From Chitinophagaceae bacterium (GTDB lineage Bacteria > Bacteroidota > Bacteroidia > Chitinophagales > Chitinophagaceae): DNA of 64,000 nt. Positions 18,884 to 27,453 of the stretch are shown one piece after another; within the stretch, counting starts at the first letter, position 1; each line of letters opens with the position of its first letter. The notes beneath the pieces were generated by a model. It made no database searches. It saw nothing but the letters and a program-made list of their open reading frames with translations, and was not told where the DNA came from. The position numbers and the translations under genes are program-made. Location of the stretch: the NCBI GenBank assembly GCA_004173235.1, contig SEAC01000030.1, positions 1-64,000 on the forward strand, written 5' to 3'.

Positions 18884-20206
18884 TTACCGCCGGATCCATT
18901 TGATCATCTCCTTCCACGTTGGCTTCTTGCCATACAGCAGGATGCCTGTTCGGTAGATGCGCGCGCTGAGCCAGGTGGTGCCCAGGAAGCCTCCAACAAG
19001 CAGCAACATCGACAAGGCCAGTTGCCAGTAGGGCACCGTATCGGGAACGCCAAACGGGATCCGCGACATCATCACGATGGGCGATGTAAATGGTATGAGG
19101 CTCGCCCACGTTGCCAGCGTGCTGCTCGGATCGTTGATGGAATTGATCATGATGATGATGGCCACAACGATCGGCATCGTTACCGGCAGCGTGAGGCTTT
19201 GCGCATCCTGCGGGTCTTCGTTCACTGCCGAACCGATGGCGGCGAAGAGCGCTGCATAAAAAAGATAACCGCCGATGAAGTAGAAGAGGAAGCAGGTTAG
19301 AATCAGCGGCCAGTTGACGGTGCCCATCGTTACCATGCCTTGTGCAAAAGCACGCGACATTTCCGATCCCTGCTGCATCGAGCCCGGCACCTGCGACGAT
19401 GCCTGCTGCGCCTGCTGCAACACTTCGTGCGGAACAAACGCACCTGCCGCAAGCGTAAGGCCTGTGATGAGTACGATCCAGATGAGGAACTGCGTGAGAC
19501 CCACCGCGCCAATGCCGAGGATCTTGCCCATCATCAGCTCGAACGGACGCACCGACGACACGATCACTTCTGCGACGCGGCTTGTTTTTTCTTCCATCAC
19601 GCCGCGCATCACCATCACCCCGTAAATGAAGAGCGTGATGTAAATGAGAAAGGCAGTGACGTAACCGATGGCTTGCCCCAGTCCGAAGTTGCTTTCGGTG
19701 TTCTTCTCGAGATCGCTCTTCTTTACTTGCTGGATAACGGTCTTGCCCGCAATGGTCTTCAACGAATCGATGTGCTTCGGATCTACATGCAGCTGCTCGC
19801 TGATCAGGTGATTCTCCACAGCGCGGCTGATGTCTTCTTCGATCTTGTCGTGCGCCACGCGGCTCAGGCTGTTTTGCGACACCACCTGGTAGGCGTTGCC
19901 CTTGTTGCTTCCGGTTTGCGGTGCAAACAGAACGGCCGAGAATTTATTCTTGAAGAAATTGCTCGTATCCACGCCCGCGTTGAAATCGTAGGTGACGGTC
20001 TTGCTGCTCACGAGCGATTCCTTGAGAATGCCGCTTGGATCTACAACGGCCACCGACTCCTTGCGGATGCTGTTGATGGTAATGGCCGTAACGATGCTGA
20101 TGAGGCCAACAAAGAAAAGAGGCGTCAGCAGCGTGGTGAGGATGAATGTTTTTTTGCGTACGCGGCTGAGGTATTCGCGTTTGATGATGATTCCGATCTT
20201 GCTCAT
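18884..20206 (-). CDS. ABC transporter permease, NatB/ABC-2 type
   Basis: 440 residues. One N-terminal transmembrane helix follows 'IIIKREYLSRVRKKTF'. A ~150-residue extracytoplasmic domain (about 50-190) comes next, then five or six hydrophobic helices in the C-terminal half. The region 'MEEKTSRVAEVIVSSVRPFELMMGKILGI' contains the coupling helix typical of NatB/ABC-2 sodium-efflux-type permeases. The gene starts 11 bases after the ATPase gene stops, so the two form an operon and probably one exporter. Substrate is not determinable; NatAB relatives export Na+ and related exporters remove antibiotics or peptides. Confidence 0.9.
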   Translation of the reverse strand: MSKIGIIIKREYLSRVRKKTFILTTLLTPLFFVGLISIVTAITINSIRKESVAVVDPSGILKESLVSSKTVTYDFNAGVDTSNFFKNKFSAVLFAPQTGSNKGNAYQVVSQNSLSRVAHDKIEEDISRAVENHLISEQLHVDPKHIDSLKTIAGKTVIQQVKKSDLEKNTESNFGLGQAIGYVTAFLIYITLFIYGVMVMRGVMEEKTSRVAEVIVSSVRPFELMMGKILGIGAVGLTQFLIWIVLITGLTLAAGAFVPHEVLQQAQQASSQVPGSMQQGSEMSRAFAQGMVTMGTVNWPLILTCFLFYFIGGYLFYAALFAAIGSAVNEDPQDAQSLTLPVTMPIVVAIIIMINSINDPSSTLATWASLIPFTSPIVMMSRIPFGVPDTVPYWQLALSMLLLVGGFLGTTWLSARIYRTGILLYGKKPTWKEMIKWIRR

Positions 20207-20217
20207 GGCAGCCGTGT

Positions 20218-21153
20218 TTATGGGTTGATGGTTTGAAACTGGCGGGAAGCAGCAGTGCCTTCCACCAGGCGAATGAAAATGTCGTTGAGCGAAGGCAGCA
20301 GCTCGTTGAAAGAGCGCACCGTAATGCCCTTGTCGATAAAGAACTGGAGCACCTGGTTGGGCGACACGCCTTCATCGATGTGCACGGTGATGACCGGCTC
20401 GTGCGGCACGGCGCCCATCACCGCAAAGCCCGGGCCTTCGAGCACGGTGGGCAGTTTGTCGAAGCCGATGCGGAACAGGTTCTCTTTAAAATGCTGCTTG
20501 ACTTCTTTGATGGTGCCATCGAGGATCTTCTTGCCTTTGTTGACCAGCACGATGCCGTTGCAGATCTCTTCCACCTGCTCCATGCGGTGCGTGCTGAAGA
20601 GGATCGTGCTACCCTGGCGCGCAAGGCGGAAGATCTCTTCCTTGATCACGTTGCTGTTCACCGGGTCGAGGCCGCTGAACGGCTCGTCGAGGATGATCAG
20701 CTTGGGGCGGTGTGCAACCGTAGTTACGAACTGCAGCTTTTGCGACATGCCCTTCGAAAGATCCTCTACTTTTTTATTCCACCAGCTGTTCATCTCCAGC
20801 CGGTCAAACCATTCGCGCGTGCGGTCTTCGGCTTCTTTGGCGGTAAGTCCGCGGAGCCGAGCGAGGTAGATGGCCTGTTCGCCCACTTTCATTTTCTTGT
20901 AAAGACCGCGCTCTTCGGGCATGTATCCGATGGAAGCCGTGTCTTTTTCCGCATCGAAGGCGCGGCCTTCAAAGAGCACTTCGCCTTCGTCGGGGAGGAT
21001 GATGCCGGTGAGCATCCGGATAAGGGTCGTTTTTCCGGCCCCGTTGGGACCCAGCAATCCGAAGATGTTGCCCGGCTCCACCGAGAAGGAGATGTCGTCG
21101 ACCGCTTTCTGCGTGGCGTAGTATTTACGCAGGTGCCGCAATTCAAGGATCAT
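20218..21153 (-). CDS. ABC transporter ATP-binding protein, NatA type
   Basis: About 311 residues from the ATG at 21153 (MILELRHLRKYYATQKAV). A longer in-frame version would add 19 unlikely residues. Walker A is GPNGAGKTT, the Q-loop region is 'SIGYMPEERGLYKKMKV', the signature is 'LSKGMSQKLQF', Walker B is 'LIILDEPFSGLDP', and the switch histidine lies in 'LFSTHRME'. A C-terminal ~80-residue domain (DUF4162-like) is typical of NatA/drug-exporter ATPases. It energises the permease encoded immediately downstream. Confidence 0.95.
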   Translation of the reverse strand: MILELRHLRKYYATQKAVDDISFSVEPGNIFGLLGPNGAGKTTLIRMLTGIILPDEGEVLFEGRAFDAEKDTASIGYMPEERGLYKKMKVGEQAIYLARLRGLTAKEAEDRTREWFDRLEMNSWWNKKVEDLSKGMSQKLQFVTTVAHRPKLIILDEPFSGLDPVNSNVIKEEIFRLARQGSTILFSTHRMEQVEEICNGIVLVNKGKKILDGTIKEVKQHFKENLFRIGFDKLPTVLEGPGFAVMGAVPHEPVITVHIDEGVSPNQVLQFFIDKGITVRSFNELLPSLNDIFIRLVEGTAASRQFQTINP

Positions 21154-21303
21154 GGTTGGTTGAAGTTTTTGGTAGGGTGAAGCTAGCGGGACCAGCGGGA
21201 ACGACGCCAATTATTTGACAAAACGCCGGTTGTTAAGGACGAAAGCGGGAGGGCGGCTTGGGTGGTTGTTGGGAAAGGGACAACTTTGCGAAAACGTTTC
21301 TTC

Positions 21304-22302
21304 ATGCGATTCATCCGTGTCCTCCTTCTTGCCATTGTTATTGTGGGGCTCAGCTCCTGGGGTTTCCTCGTGCACCGCACCAGCACGCAGCTGGCCGTGT
21401 ACCAGCTTCCCGAAACCATGCAGCATTTCTTTTACGATGGGATGGACTACCTCGTGCGCTACTCGGTGCGCCCCGACCAGCGCCGCAATGGCGATCCTTC
21501 CGAAGGGCCGAAGCACTTCATCGACATCGAGCGCTTTGGCGCGAACGCCGCCACCGCGATGCCGCTCGATTGGAACAGCGCCGTAGCCAGGTATGGAGAA
21601 GACAGCCTGAAGCGCAACGGCATCGTTCCCTACTGGGTCATCAATCAAAAAGAAAAACTCACCGAAGCATTCCGCAGCGGCAACCGCGACAGCATCCTTT
21701 TTTATGCAACCGACCTCGCTCATTATATAGGCGACGCGAACGTGCCGCTGCATACCACCGAAAACCACGATGGACAGCTCACGGGCCAGAAAGGAATGCA
21801 CTCTCTTTGGGAAAGCGCCATCCCCGAGATCGAACTTGCATCTTATAGTTTGTACGAAGCGCACGAAGCAACCTACCTCAAGAACCCGGAAGAGGCGATC
21901 TGGAAGGCCGTGCGTGAAGCCAATGCGCTGCTCCCCCAGATGTTTGCCATGGAGAAGGAAGTGTCGAAAGATTTTACCGACTCCACGAAGTATCGCTACC
22001 AGATGCGCAACGGGCGTGAGTCGCGCAGCTATTCGTCGGCGTTTGCAAGGGCCTATGCGCAAAAGCTGGCTCCAGGCATCAACCAGCAACTACTCAAGAG
22101 TGGACATTTGATCGCAGATTTCTGGTATACTGCCTGGGTAGATGCCGGAAAGCCGAATCTCGATGGCCTGCTCAAGGCGCCTGCAACCGCGCAGGGCCGT
22201 AGTGCGTGGGCGCAGGAGCTGATCTCTTACAAGACAAATCAATTGCTGCAGAATAAAATGTTGCGGGCCCGGGAAAAGCAGGAAAGCGGGGGTGGCGATT
22301 AA
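21304..22302 (+). CDS. Zinc-dependent phospholipase C / S1-P1-nuclease-like protein
   Basis: 332 residues from the ATG at 21304, which starts a signal-anchor sequence (MRFIRVLLLAIVIVGLSSWGF). The mature N-terminus begins with the conserved Trp-Gly-x-x-x-His (WGFLVH) that supplies a zinc ligand in this fold. Further ligands are KHFIDIE, 'DLAHYIGDANVPLHTTENHDG' and HSLWE. The predicted all-helical trinuclear-zinc fold is shared by bacterial phospholipase C and P1 nuclease. It should act in the periplasm or at the surface on phospholipids or phosphodiesters; exact specificity is unknown. A 'CAACTTTG' sequence near 21280 is one mismatch from the -7 consensus. Confidence 0.82.
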   Translation: MRFIRVLLLAIVIVGLSSWGFLVHRTSTQLAVYQLPETMQHFFYDGMDYLVRYSVRPDQRRNGDPSEGPKHFIDIERFGANAATAMPLDWNSAVARYGEDSLKRNGIVPYWVINQKEKLTEAFRSGNRDSILFYATDLAHYIGDANVPLHTTENHDGQLTGQKGMHSLWESAIPEIELASYSLYEAHEATYLKNPEEAIWKAVREANALLPQMFAMEKEVSKDFTDSTKYRYQMRNGRESRSYSSAFARAYAQKLAPGINQQLLKSGHLIADFWYTAWVDAGKPNLDGLLKAPATAQGRSAWAQELISYKTNQLLQNKMLRAREKQESGGGD

Positions 22303-22309
22303 TAAGTGT

Positions 22310-22341
22310 CGTCATTGCAAGCGAAGCGAAACAGCAATCTG
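22310..22341. repeat. Half copy of the CGTCATTGCGAG repeat, overlapping a gene end
   Basis: CGTCATTGCAAGCGAAGCG followed by AAACAGCAATCTG aligns with one arm of the palindrome at 15887-16002, with a small insertion. It encodes the last residues and stop of the minus-strand oxidoreductase. Confidence 0.65.
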
Positions 22342-23877
22342 CGTCGCAACCCTTTCTCCATCCATCGCCGCACTTACGATGCCGCCTGCATAGCCAGCAC
22401 CTTCGGCACAGGGATAGAGGTTAGCTGCCTGCGGATGCGCCAGCGTTTCCGCATCGCGGGGTATGCGCACGGGCGATGACGTGCGCGACTCGGTTGCCAC
22501 TACCACCGCATCGTTGGTATAATAGCCACGGATCTTTCGTCCGAATTCTTTGAAGGCCCCCTGCAGCGCTTTGTGCACGAAGGGCGGCAGCACCGACCGT
22601 AGATCTACGGAATGGATGCCGGGGAGGTAACTGCAATCGGGAAGGGTAGGAGAGGTGATGCCTTTGCCAAAGTCGACCAGGCGCTGCGCAGGCGCCACCA
22701 GCCTTCCGCCGCCAGCCTCGAAGCATTTGCGTTCCACCGCGCTTTGAAAGCCAATGCCCGCAAGCGCTCCCAACTTTTTGTAGGCCTGTATATCGCCTTC
22801 TTCAATGTTCACCACGATGCCGCTGTTGGCATACGGGTTATTGCGCTTCGAGGGCGACCATCCGTTTACTACGATCTCTCCGGCAGCCGTTGCCGCCGGC
22901 GCAATGATGCCACCTGGACACATGCAGAAAGAAAATACGCCACGCCCATCCATCTGTTGCACAAGGCTGTATGCCGCCGGTGGCAGCCATTCGGGGCGAA
23001 TAGCGCAATGGTATTGGCCCTGGTCGATCAGTGCCTGAGGGTGCTCGATGCGCACGCCCAGCGCAAAAGGCTTGAATTCGATCTGCAAGCCTTTCGACTG
23101 AAGCAGCTCGAAGATGTCGCGTGCAGAATGCCCGGTTGCGAGAATCACGGCATCGGCCGGCCGCTCGTCGCCGTCGGCAGTTTGCACGCGCGTAATGCGG
23201 TCGCCGTGGATGGTCCAGCCGGTGAACTTTTTTTCGAAGAGCACTTCGCCGCCCTGCGCGATGATGGCGTCGCGGATGGCCGTAATGATGTGCGGAAGCT
23301 TGTTGGTGCCGATGTGCGGGTGTGCTTCGTAACGAATGCGGTCGTCGGCACCGTAACGCACCAGCAGGTCGAGGATGCGCTGCACATCGCCGCGCTTGGT
23401 GCTGCGCGTGTAGAGCTTGCCATCACTATAGGTGCCTGCACCGCCTTCTCCGAAGCAGTAGTTGCTTTCAGGGTTTACGATGCCTTCCTTGTTCATGGCT
23501 GCCAGGTCGCGGCGACGCGCACGCACGTCTTTGCCGCGCTCGAGCACGATCGGTTTGATTCCTTTTTCGATGAGGCGGAGCGCTGCAAACAATCCCGCCG
23601 GTCCGGCCCCTACAACAATTACCTGACGTAAAGCCTGACCAACATCAGGCAGCGCCAACTGCAGCGGCGGCTCGGGGTGGAAAGGTTCGTTGATGAATAC
23701 ATTGGCTTTGATCTGGATCCAGGCCTGCCGGCCACGGGCATCGAGCGATTGCCGCAGGCGTTGAACGCCACTGATGATGCTTTCGGGAACGGCAAGCGCT
23801 TCGGCGGCAGCGCGGCGCAGCGCCGCTTCTTCCTGCGCCTCGGATGCACGGATGCGTAGTTGGATCTGTTGGGGCAT
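22312..23877 (-). CDS. NAD(P)/FAD-dependent dehydrogenase (COG2509-like)
   Basis: About 521 residues from the ATG at 23877 (MPQQIQLRIRAS); an upstream start would add 12 residues. An N-terminal ~85-residue ferredoxin-fold-like region precedes the FAD dinucleotide-binding motif VVGAGPAGLFAAL and 'VLERGKDVRARR'. 'GEGGAGTYSDGKLYTR' and a C-terminal 'YPCAEGAGYAGGIVSAAMDG' are hallmarks of this widespread uncharacterised FAD dehydrogenase family. It is probably cytosolic; no substrate is known. The extreme C-terminus (IAVSLRLQ) is encoded by a dispersed repeat, so it is probably not part of the ancestral protein. Confidence 0.92.
   Translation of the reverse strand: MPQQIQLRIRASEAQEEAALRRAAAEALAVPESIISGVQRLRQSLDARGRQAWIQIKANVFINEPFHPEPPLQLALPDVGQALRQVIVVGAGPAGLFAALRLIEKGIKPIVLERGKDVRARRRDLAAMNKEGIVNPESNYCFGEGGAGTYSDGKLYTRSTKRGDVQRILDLLVRYGADDRIRYEAHPHIGTNKLPHIITAIRDAIIAQGGEVLFEKKFTGWTIHGDRITRVQTADGDERPADAVILATGHSARDIFELLQSKGLQIEFKPFALGVRIEHPQALIDQGQYHCAIRPEWLPPAAYSLVQQMDGRGVFSFCMCPGGIIAPAATAAGEIVVNGWSPSKRNNPYANSGIVVNIEEGDIQAYKKLGALAGIGFQSAVERKCFEAGGGRLVAPAQRLVDFGKGITSPTLPDCSYLPGIHSVDLRSVLPPFVHKALQGAFKEFGRKIRGYYTNDAVVVATESRTSSPVRIPRDAETLAHPQAANLYPCAEGAGYAGGIVSAAMDGERVATQIAVSLRLQ
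22597..22610. repeat. CCGTA-GATC-TACGG palindrome
   Basis: Full copy of the recurring CCGTA-N4-TACGG motif, inside the FAD dehydrogenase gene. There it is read as Ser-Val-Asp-Leu-Arg using the uncommon CTA and CGG codons. Confidence 0.6.
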
Positions 23878-24062
23878 ATCGGTCAGGTTTTTATCCTGAA
23901 AAAGTTGCGGCAAAGTTGCGGAAAAAACGCCAGCATCGCTATGGAAGAGCGGTGTTGCCCCGCTGGCGGCCGAAAGGAACGCTACCTGAAAAATACCCTT
24001 GGCGAAATGTTGAAAACTTGTGTACTTTACCCGCCAGAGAAGTATCCTTTTCCCCCGCTTTT

Positions 24063-24812
24063 ATGCTGAAGAACAAGTTGCCTTTTGCACTCCCTGTCCT
24101 GCTGGCGCTCGGCCTGTCGTGCCGAACCGTGCAGCAGCCGGTGCGCACCGATTACAACGACTACCGCATTACCACCGAGCTGCCGCGCGACACAGTGCTC
24201 GTGCAGCTGCTGGCTCCTTACCGCGACAGCGTGGACCGCAGCATGAACGAAGTGGTAGGCATTGCCGAAAAAGCACTCGATAAAAAACAACCCGAAGGAT
24301 CGCTCGGCAACTTCATGGCCGATGCGTTCTTTTATGGAGCCGAGCAGGCGTTTGGCGTGAAGGCAGATGCGCTCGTACTCAATTATGGCGGCATCCGGCT
24401 CACGCAGTTGCCCGCCGGCGCCGTCACCCGCGGCAAAGTGTTCGAGCTGATGCCTTTCGACAACCTCCTCGTGTTGCAAAAGGTTCCGGGCTCGGTGCTG
24501 CAGGAACTGCTCGACCTCACGGCGGCCAAGAGGGGGTGGCCCGTGCACGGCATCACGATGGAGATCCGCAACGGCAAGGCAGCCAACGTAAAGGTCAACG
24601 GGCAGCCGCTTGATCCGAACAAGATCTATACGCTCGTCAATTCCGACTATCTGGCCAACGGCGGCGACCAGGCATCGATGCTGAAGTCGATACCGCAGCA
24701 GAACGTGGGCTACCTCATGCGCGATGCGATCTTTGCTTACATCAAACACCTCAAGAGCCAGGGAAAGAATATTACCGCCACCGAAGAAAACCGTGTTGTC
24801 AATGTACCCTAG
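24063..24812 (+). CDS. 5'-nucleotidase C-terminal domain lipoprotein
   Basis: 249 residues. The ATG at 24063 begins a lipoprotein signal (MLKNKLPFALPVLLALGLSC, with the lipobox Cys at about residue 20). The body is a 5'-nucleotidase C-terminal substrate-binding domain: 'GSLGNFMADAFFYGAEQ', 'LVLNYGGIR', 'LPAGAVTRGKVFELMPFDN', and 'LVNSDYLANGGDQ', which carries the base-stacking aromatic loop. The catalytic metallophosphatase domain is absent and is encoded by the next gene, which overlaps this one by 11 bases. This split, reversed-order arrangement is familiar in Bacteroidota. The two should form a periplasmic nucleotide-hydrolysing complex. Confidence 0.9.
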   Translation: MLKNKLPFALPVLLALGLSCRTVQQPVRTDYNDYRITTELPRDTVLVQLLAPYRDSVDRSMNEVVGIAEKALDKKQPEGSLGNFMADAFFYGAEQAFGVKADALVLNYGGIRLTQLPAGAVTRGKVFELMPFDNLLVLQKVPGSVLQELLDLTAAKRGWPVHGITMEIRNGKAANVKVNGQPLDPNKIYTLVNSDYLANGGDQASMLKSIPQQNVGYLMRDAIFAYIKHLKSQGKNITATEENRVVNVP

Positions 24813-25734
24813 ACGAACCTTTATCAAACAGGGCGCACTTGCCGCCGGTGCTCTACTCCTTGGACCGGTTGCCCGCGCCGTGCAGGAAGCCGATGCTCCG
24901 AAGAAGCTTACCATTCTGCACACCAACGATACCCATAGCCGCATCGATCCGTTCCCGATGGATGGAGGACGCAACCAGGGCCTTGGCGGCGTTGCCGCAC
25001 GCAGCGAACTCATTAAGAAGATCCGGATGCAGGAGGACAATGTGCTCCTGCTCGATGCCGGCGACATATTCCAGGGCACGCCCTATTTCAACATCTATAA
25101 AGGCGAGCCCGAGATCAAGGCAATGACGGCCATGGGCTACGATGCCACGACCATCGGCAACCACGATTTCGACGCCGGACTGGAAGCGCTTGCGCTGCAG
25201 CTGTCGCGCCATGCGCAGTTCCCCATGATCGTATGCAACTACGACTTCAGCGGCACACCGATGGAGCACTTGTATGCGCCGTACAAGATCTTCCGCAAGG
25301 GTGGTCTCAAGATCGGCGTGCTCGGTGTGGGCATCGATGGCGACGGACTGATACCCGCTAACCTCTGGGCGGGCACGAAATACCTTGACCCCGTGCAGAA
25401 GGCCAACGAAACGGCTTCACTGCTTCAGCGCCAGGGTTGCGACCTCATCATCTGCCTGTCGCACCTTGGCTACAAGTACGATGGCGAGCGCATATCCGAC
25501 CGCCGCCTTGCCGCAGCGAGCGAAAACATCGACCTGATCATCGGCGGACACACGCACACGTTTATGGATGCGCCCGACGTTTTGAAGAACGCAAAAGGCG
25601 ACGATGTGCTGATCAATCAGGTAGGTTGGGCCGGCATTCAGCTGGGTCGCCTCGACTTCGTTTTTGAAAAGAAGAAAGGAAAGAATCTTGTAGGCGCACA
25701 GTCGATTTTAGTTACGAAAAAAACCGAAGGATAA
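24802..25734 (+). CDS. Metallophosphatase (5'-nucleotidase N-terminal catalytic domain), Tat-type signal
   Basis: 310 residues. The ATG at 24802 lies inside the 3' end of the preceding gene (overlap 24802-24812), implying translational coupling. The N-terminus YPRRTFIKQGALAAG is a twin-arginine signal (R-R-x-F-I-K). Metallophosphoesterase motifs are in order: 'LHTNDTHSRID' (D-x-H), 'LLDAGDIFQGTP' (GD), 'TIGNHDFDAG' (GNHD), 'LSHLGYKYD' and 'IIGGHTHTF' (GH-x-H). It supplies the dinuclear-metal catalytic half of 5'-nucleotidase, while the upstream gene supplies the substrate-binding half. Tat export would be consistent with a metal loaded in the cytosol. Confidence 0.93.
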   Translation: MYPRRTFIKQGALAAGALLLGPVARAVQEADAPKKLTILHTNDTHSRIDPFPMDGGRNQGLGGVAARSELIKKIRMQEDNVLLLDAGDIFQGTPYFNIYKGEPEIKAMTAMGYDATTIGNHDFDAGLEALALQLSRHAQFPMIVCNYDFSGTPMEHLYAPYKIFRKGGLKIGVLGVGIDGDGLIPANLWAGTKYLDPVQKANETASLLQRQGCDLIICLSHLGYKYDGERISDRRLAAASENIDLIIGGHTHTFMDAPDVLKNAKGDDVLINQVGWAGIQLGRLDFVFEKKKGKNLVGAQSILVTKKTEG

Positions 25735-25753
25735 AAATTTTTTTGTGAGATTC

Positions 25754-25785
25754 TTTTAAGTCAATTTCGTCCTCCTGACTTAAAA
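25754..25785. promoter_or_regulatory. 10-bp inverted repeat upstream of dnaA
   Basis: TTTTAAGTCA (25754-25763) and TGACTTAAAA (25776-25785) form a perfect inverted repeat with a 12-base spacer in the AT-rich dnaA leader. It is not followed by T and so is a poor terminator; it could be an operator or origin element. Confidence 0.4.
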
Positions 25786-25793
25786 AAATTAAG

Positions 25794-25802
25794 TTATCCA
25801 CG
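25794..25802 (+). promoter_or_regulatory. DnaA-box-like site
   Basis: TTATCCACG matches the DnaA box TTATCCACA in 8 of 9 positions, 62 bases upstream of dnaA. A single box suggests autoregulation at least; a full replication origin needs more boxes than I can see in this 130-bp gap. Confidence 0.5.
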
Positions 25803-25864
25803 GTCTGTGAGAATGTGTACACCGCGTTGAAAAGTCCTAACTCAATATAAACTGCCCGAATTGC

Positions 25865-27298
25865 ATGGAGAAGAATGCTGAACTTGTTTGGAACAATTGC
25901 CTGGCGATCATAAAGGATATTGTGGAGTGGCAGCATTTCAAAACCTGGTTTGAACCAATTAAGCCCGTAGCACTTAAGGAGAACGTTTTGATCATCCAGG
26001 TTCCAAGCCAGTTCTTTTTTGAATACCTCGAAGAACACTATGTGAACCTCCTCGCCAAAACGCTCAAGCGCGAGCTCGGTAAGGAAGCGCAACTCGAATA
26101 CCGCATCATGGTGGATGGCGGTAACAACTACAACAAACCCGTTACGGTCGACATGACCGGTCAAGGTTATAAATCATTTGCCGGCAACGAGATGGATTTT
26201 CCGCTCGTCATCAACACGCCGGTGAAGAACCCTTTCGTGATTCCCGGTCTGAAGAAAATGCAGATCGATCCGCAGCTGAACCCGAACTATACGTTCGATG
26301 CCTACATCGAGGGTGACTGCAACCGCGTGGCGCGCCGCGCGGGCAAAACCGTTGCGGAAAAGCCGGGCGCTAACTCTTTCAACCCGCTGGTGATCTACGG
26401 TAATGTTGGTCTTGGAAAAACGCACCTTGCGCAATCCATCGGCAACGAGGTGAAACGCACGCACCCGAACAAAGTGGTCCTCTATGTGTCGAGCGAAAAG
26501 TTCATCAACCAGTTTATCGACCACAGCCGCAACCAGGCCATCAACGACTTCATTCACTTCTACCAGATGATCGACGTGCTGATCATCGACGACGTGCAGT
26601 TCTTTAATAAGGCGGAGAAATCGCAGGATGCGTTCTTCTCCATCTTCAACCACCTGCACCAAAGCGGCAAGCAGCTGGTGCTTACGTCCGACAAAGCGCC
26701 CAAGGACCTCGAGGGTGTGCAGGAGCGCCTCCTCAGCCGCTTCCGCTGGGGCCTCAGCGCCGACATTCAGGTGCCCGATTACGAAACGCGTATCGAGATC
26801 CTTGAGCGCAAGATGAAAAACGACGGCCTGGAGATGCCTCCCGAAGTAGTGAAGTACATTGCTTACAATATCAACAACAACATCCGCGAGTTGGAAGGCG
26901 CGCTTATTTCCCTGCTCGCGCAGTCGTCGCTCAACCGCAAGGAGATCGATCTCGAACTGGCCAAGAAGGTGCTCCGCAACTTCGTGAAGTCTACCAGCAA
27001 GGAGATCACGATCGATACCATCCAGAAGATGGTGTGCGACTTCTTCGAGGTTCCCTACGAGAAACTCCTTCAGAAGACGCGCAAGCGCGAGATCGTGCAG
27101 GCCCGCCAGATAACGATGTTCCTCGCCAAGGCGTTCACCAAGAACTCGCTCAAAAGCATCGGCGAGCACTTCGGCGGCCGCGACCACACAACCGTGATCC
27201 ACTCGTGCCAGACGGTGAAAGACCTGATGGATACCGACAGTGGCTTCCGCGAAAACGTAATCGAACTGCAGCAGAAGGTGCAACTTGCCGCTCTATAA
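25865..27298 (+). CDS. dnaA: Chromosomal replication initiator DnaA
   Basis: 477 residues. Domain I (1-~90) begins 'LVWNNCLAIIKDIVEWQHFKTWF'. A linker follows, then AAA+ domain III with Walker A GNVGLGKTH (about 179-187), Walker B VLIIDDVQ (about 239-246) and sensor motifs. DNA-binding domain IV contains the DnaA signature GGRDHTTVIHSC (about 437-448). It binds DnaA boxes and opens the replication origin in the cytosol. The upstream gap is AT-rich with one DnaA-box-like site and an inverted repeat. The gene is followed by its own terminator at 27325-27354. Confidence 0.98.
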   Translation: MEKNAELVWNNCLAIIKDIVEWQHFKTWFEPIKPVALKENVLIIQVPSQFFFEYLEEHYVNLLAKTLKRELGKEAQLEYRIMVDGGNNYNKPVTVDMTGQGYKSFAGNEMDFPLVINTPVKNPFVIPGLKKMQIDPQLNPNYTFDAYIEGDCNRVARRAGKTVAEKPGANSFNPLVIYGNVGLGKTHLAQSIGNEVKRTHPNKVVLYVSSEKFINQFIDHSRNQAINDFIHFYQMIDVLIIDDVQFFNKAEKSQDAFFSIFNHLHQSGKQLVLTSDKAPKDLEGVQERLLSRFRWGLSADIQVPDYETRIEILERKMKNDGLEMPPEVVKYIAYNINNNIRELEGALISLLAQSSLNRKEIDLELAKKVLRNFVKSTSKEITIDTIQKMVCDFFEVPYEKLLQKTRKREIVQARQITMFLAKAFTKNSLKSIGEHFGGRDHTTVIHSCQTVKDLMDTDSGFRENVIELQQKVQLAAL

Positions 27299-27324
27299 CT
27301 TTTCTTACGATTGCTTGCAACCCG

Positions 27325-27354
27325 GATCCCGCCCACAGGCGGGATCTTCGTTTT
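27325..27354 (+). terminator. Intrinsic terminator after dnaA
   Basis: GATCCCGCC (27325-27333) pairs with GGCGGGATC (27338-27346) across CACA; TTCGTTTT follows. Confidence 0.85.
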
Positions 27355-27453
27355 GCAGTAGCGCACGGCGTTGTTCATGCCTCAGCTTTGCGCATCAATT
27401 AGAATGCTGTTAGACAGGCCGGGTCGCAAATGGGCCGCCGCGAATTTTGCAGC

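Noticed and set aside
24063-25734. The two 5'-nucleotidase halves as a broken pseudogene
   Set aside because: Order is reversed, each half has its own export signal, and all metal ligands are intact; this is a known split arrangement.
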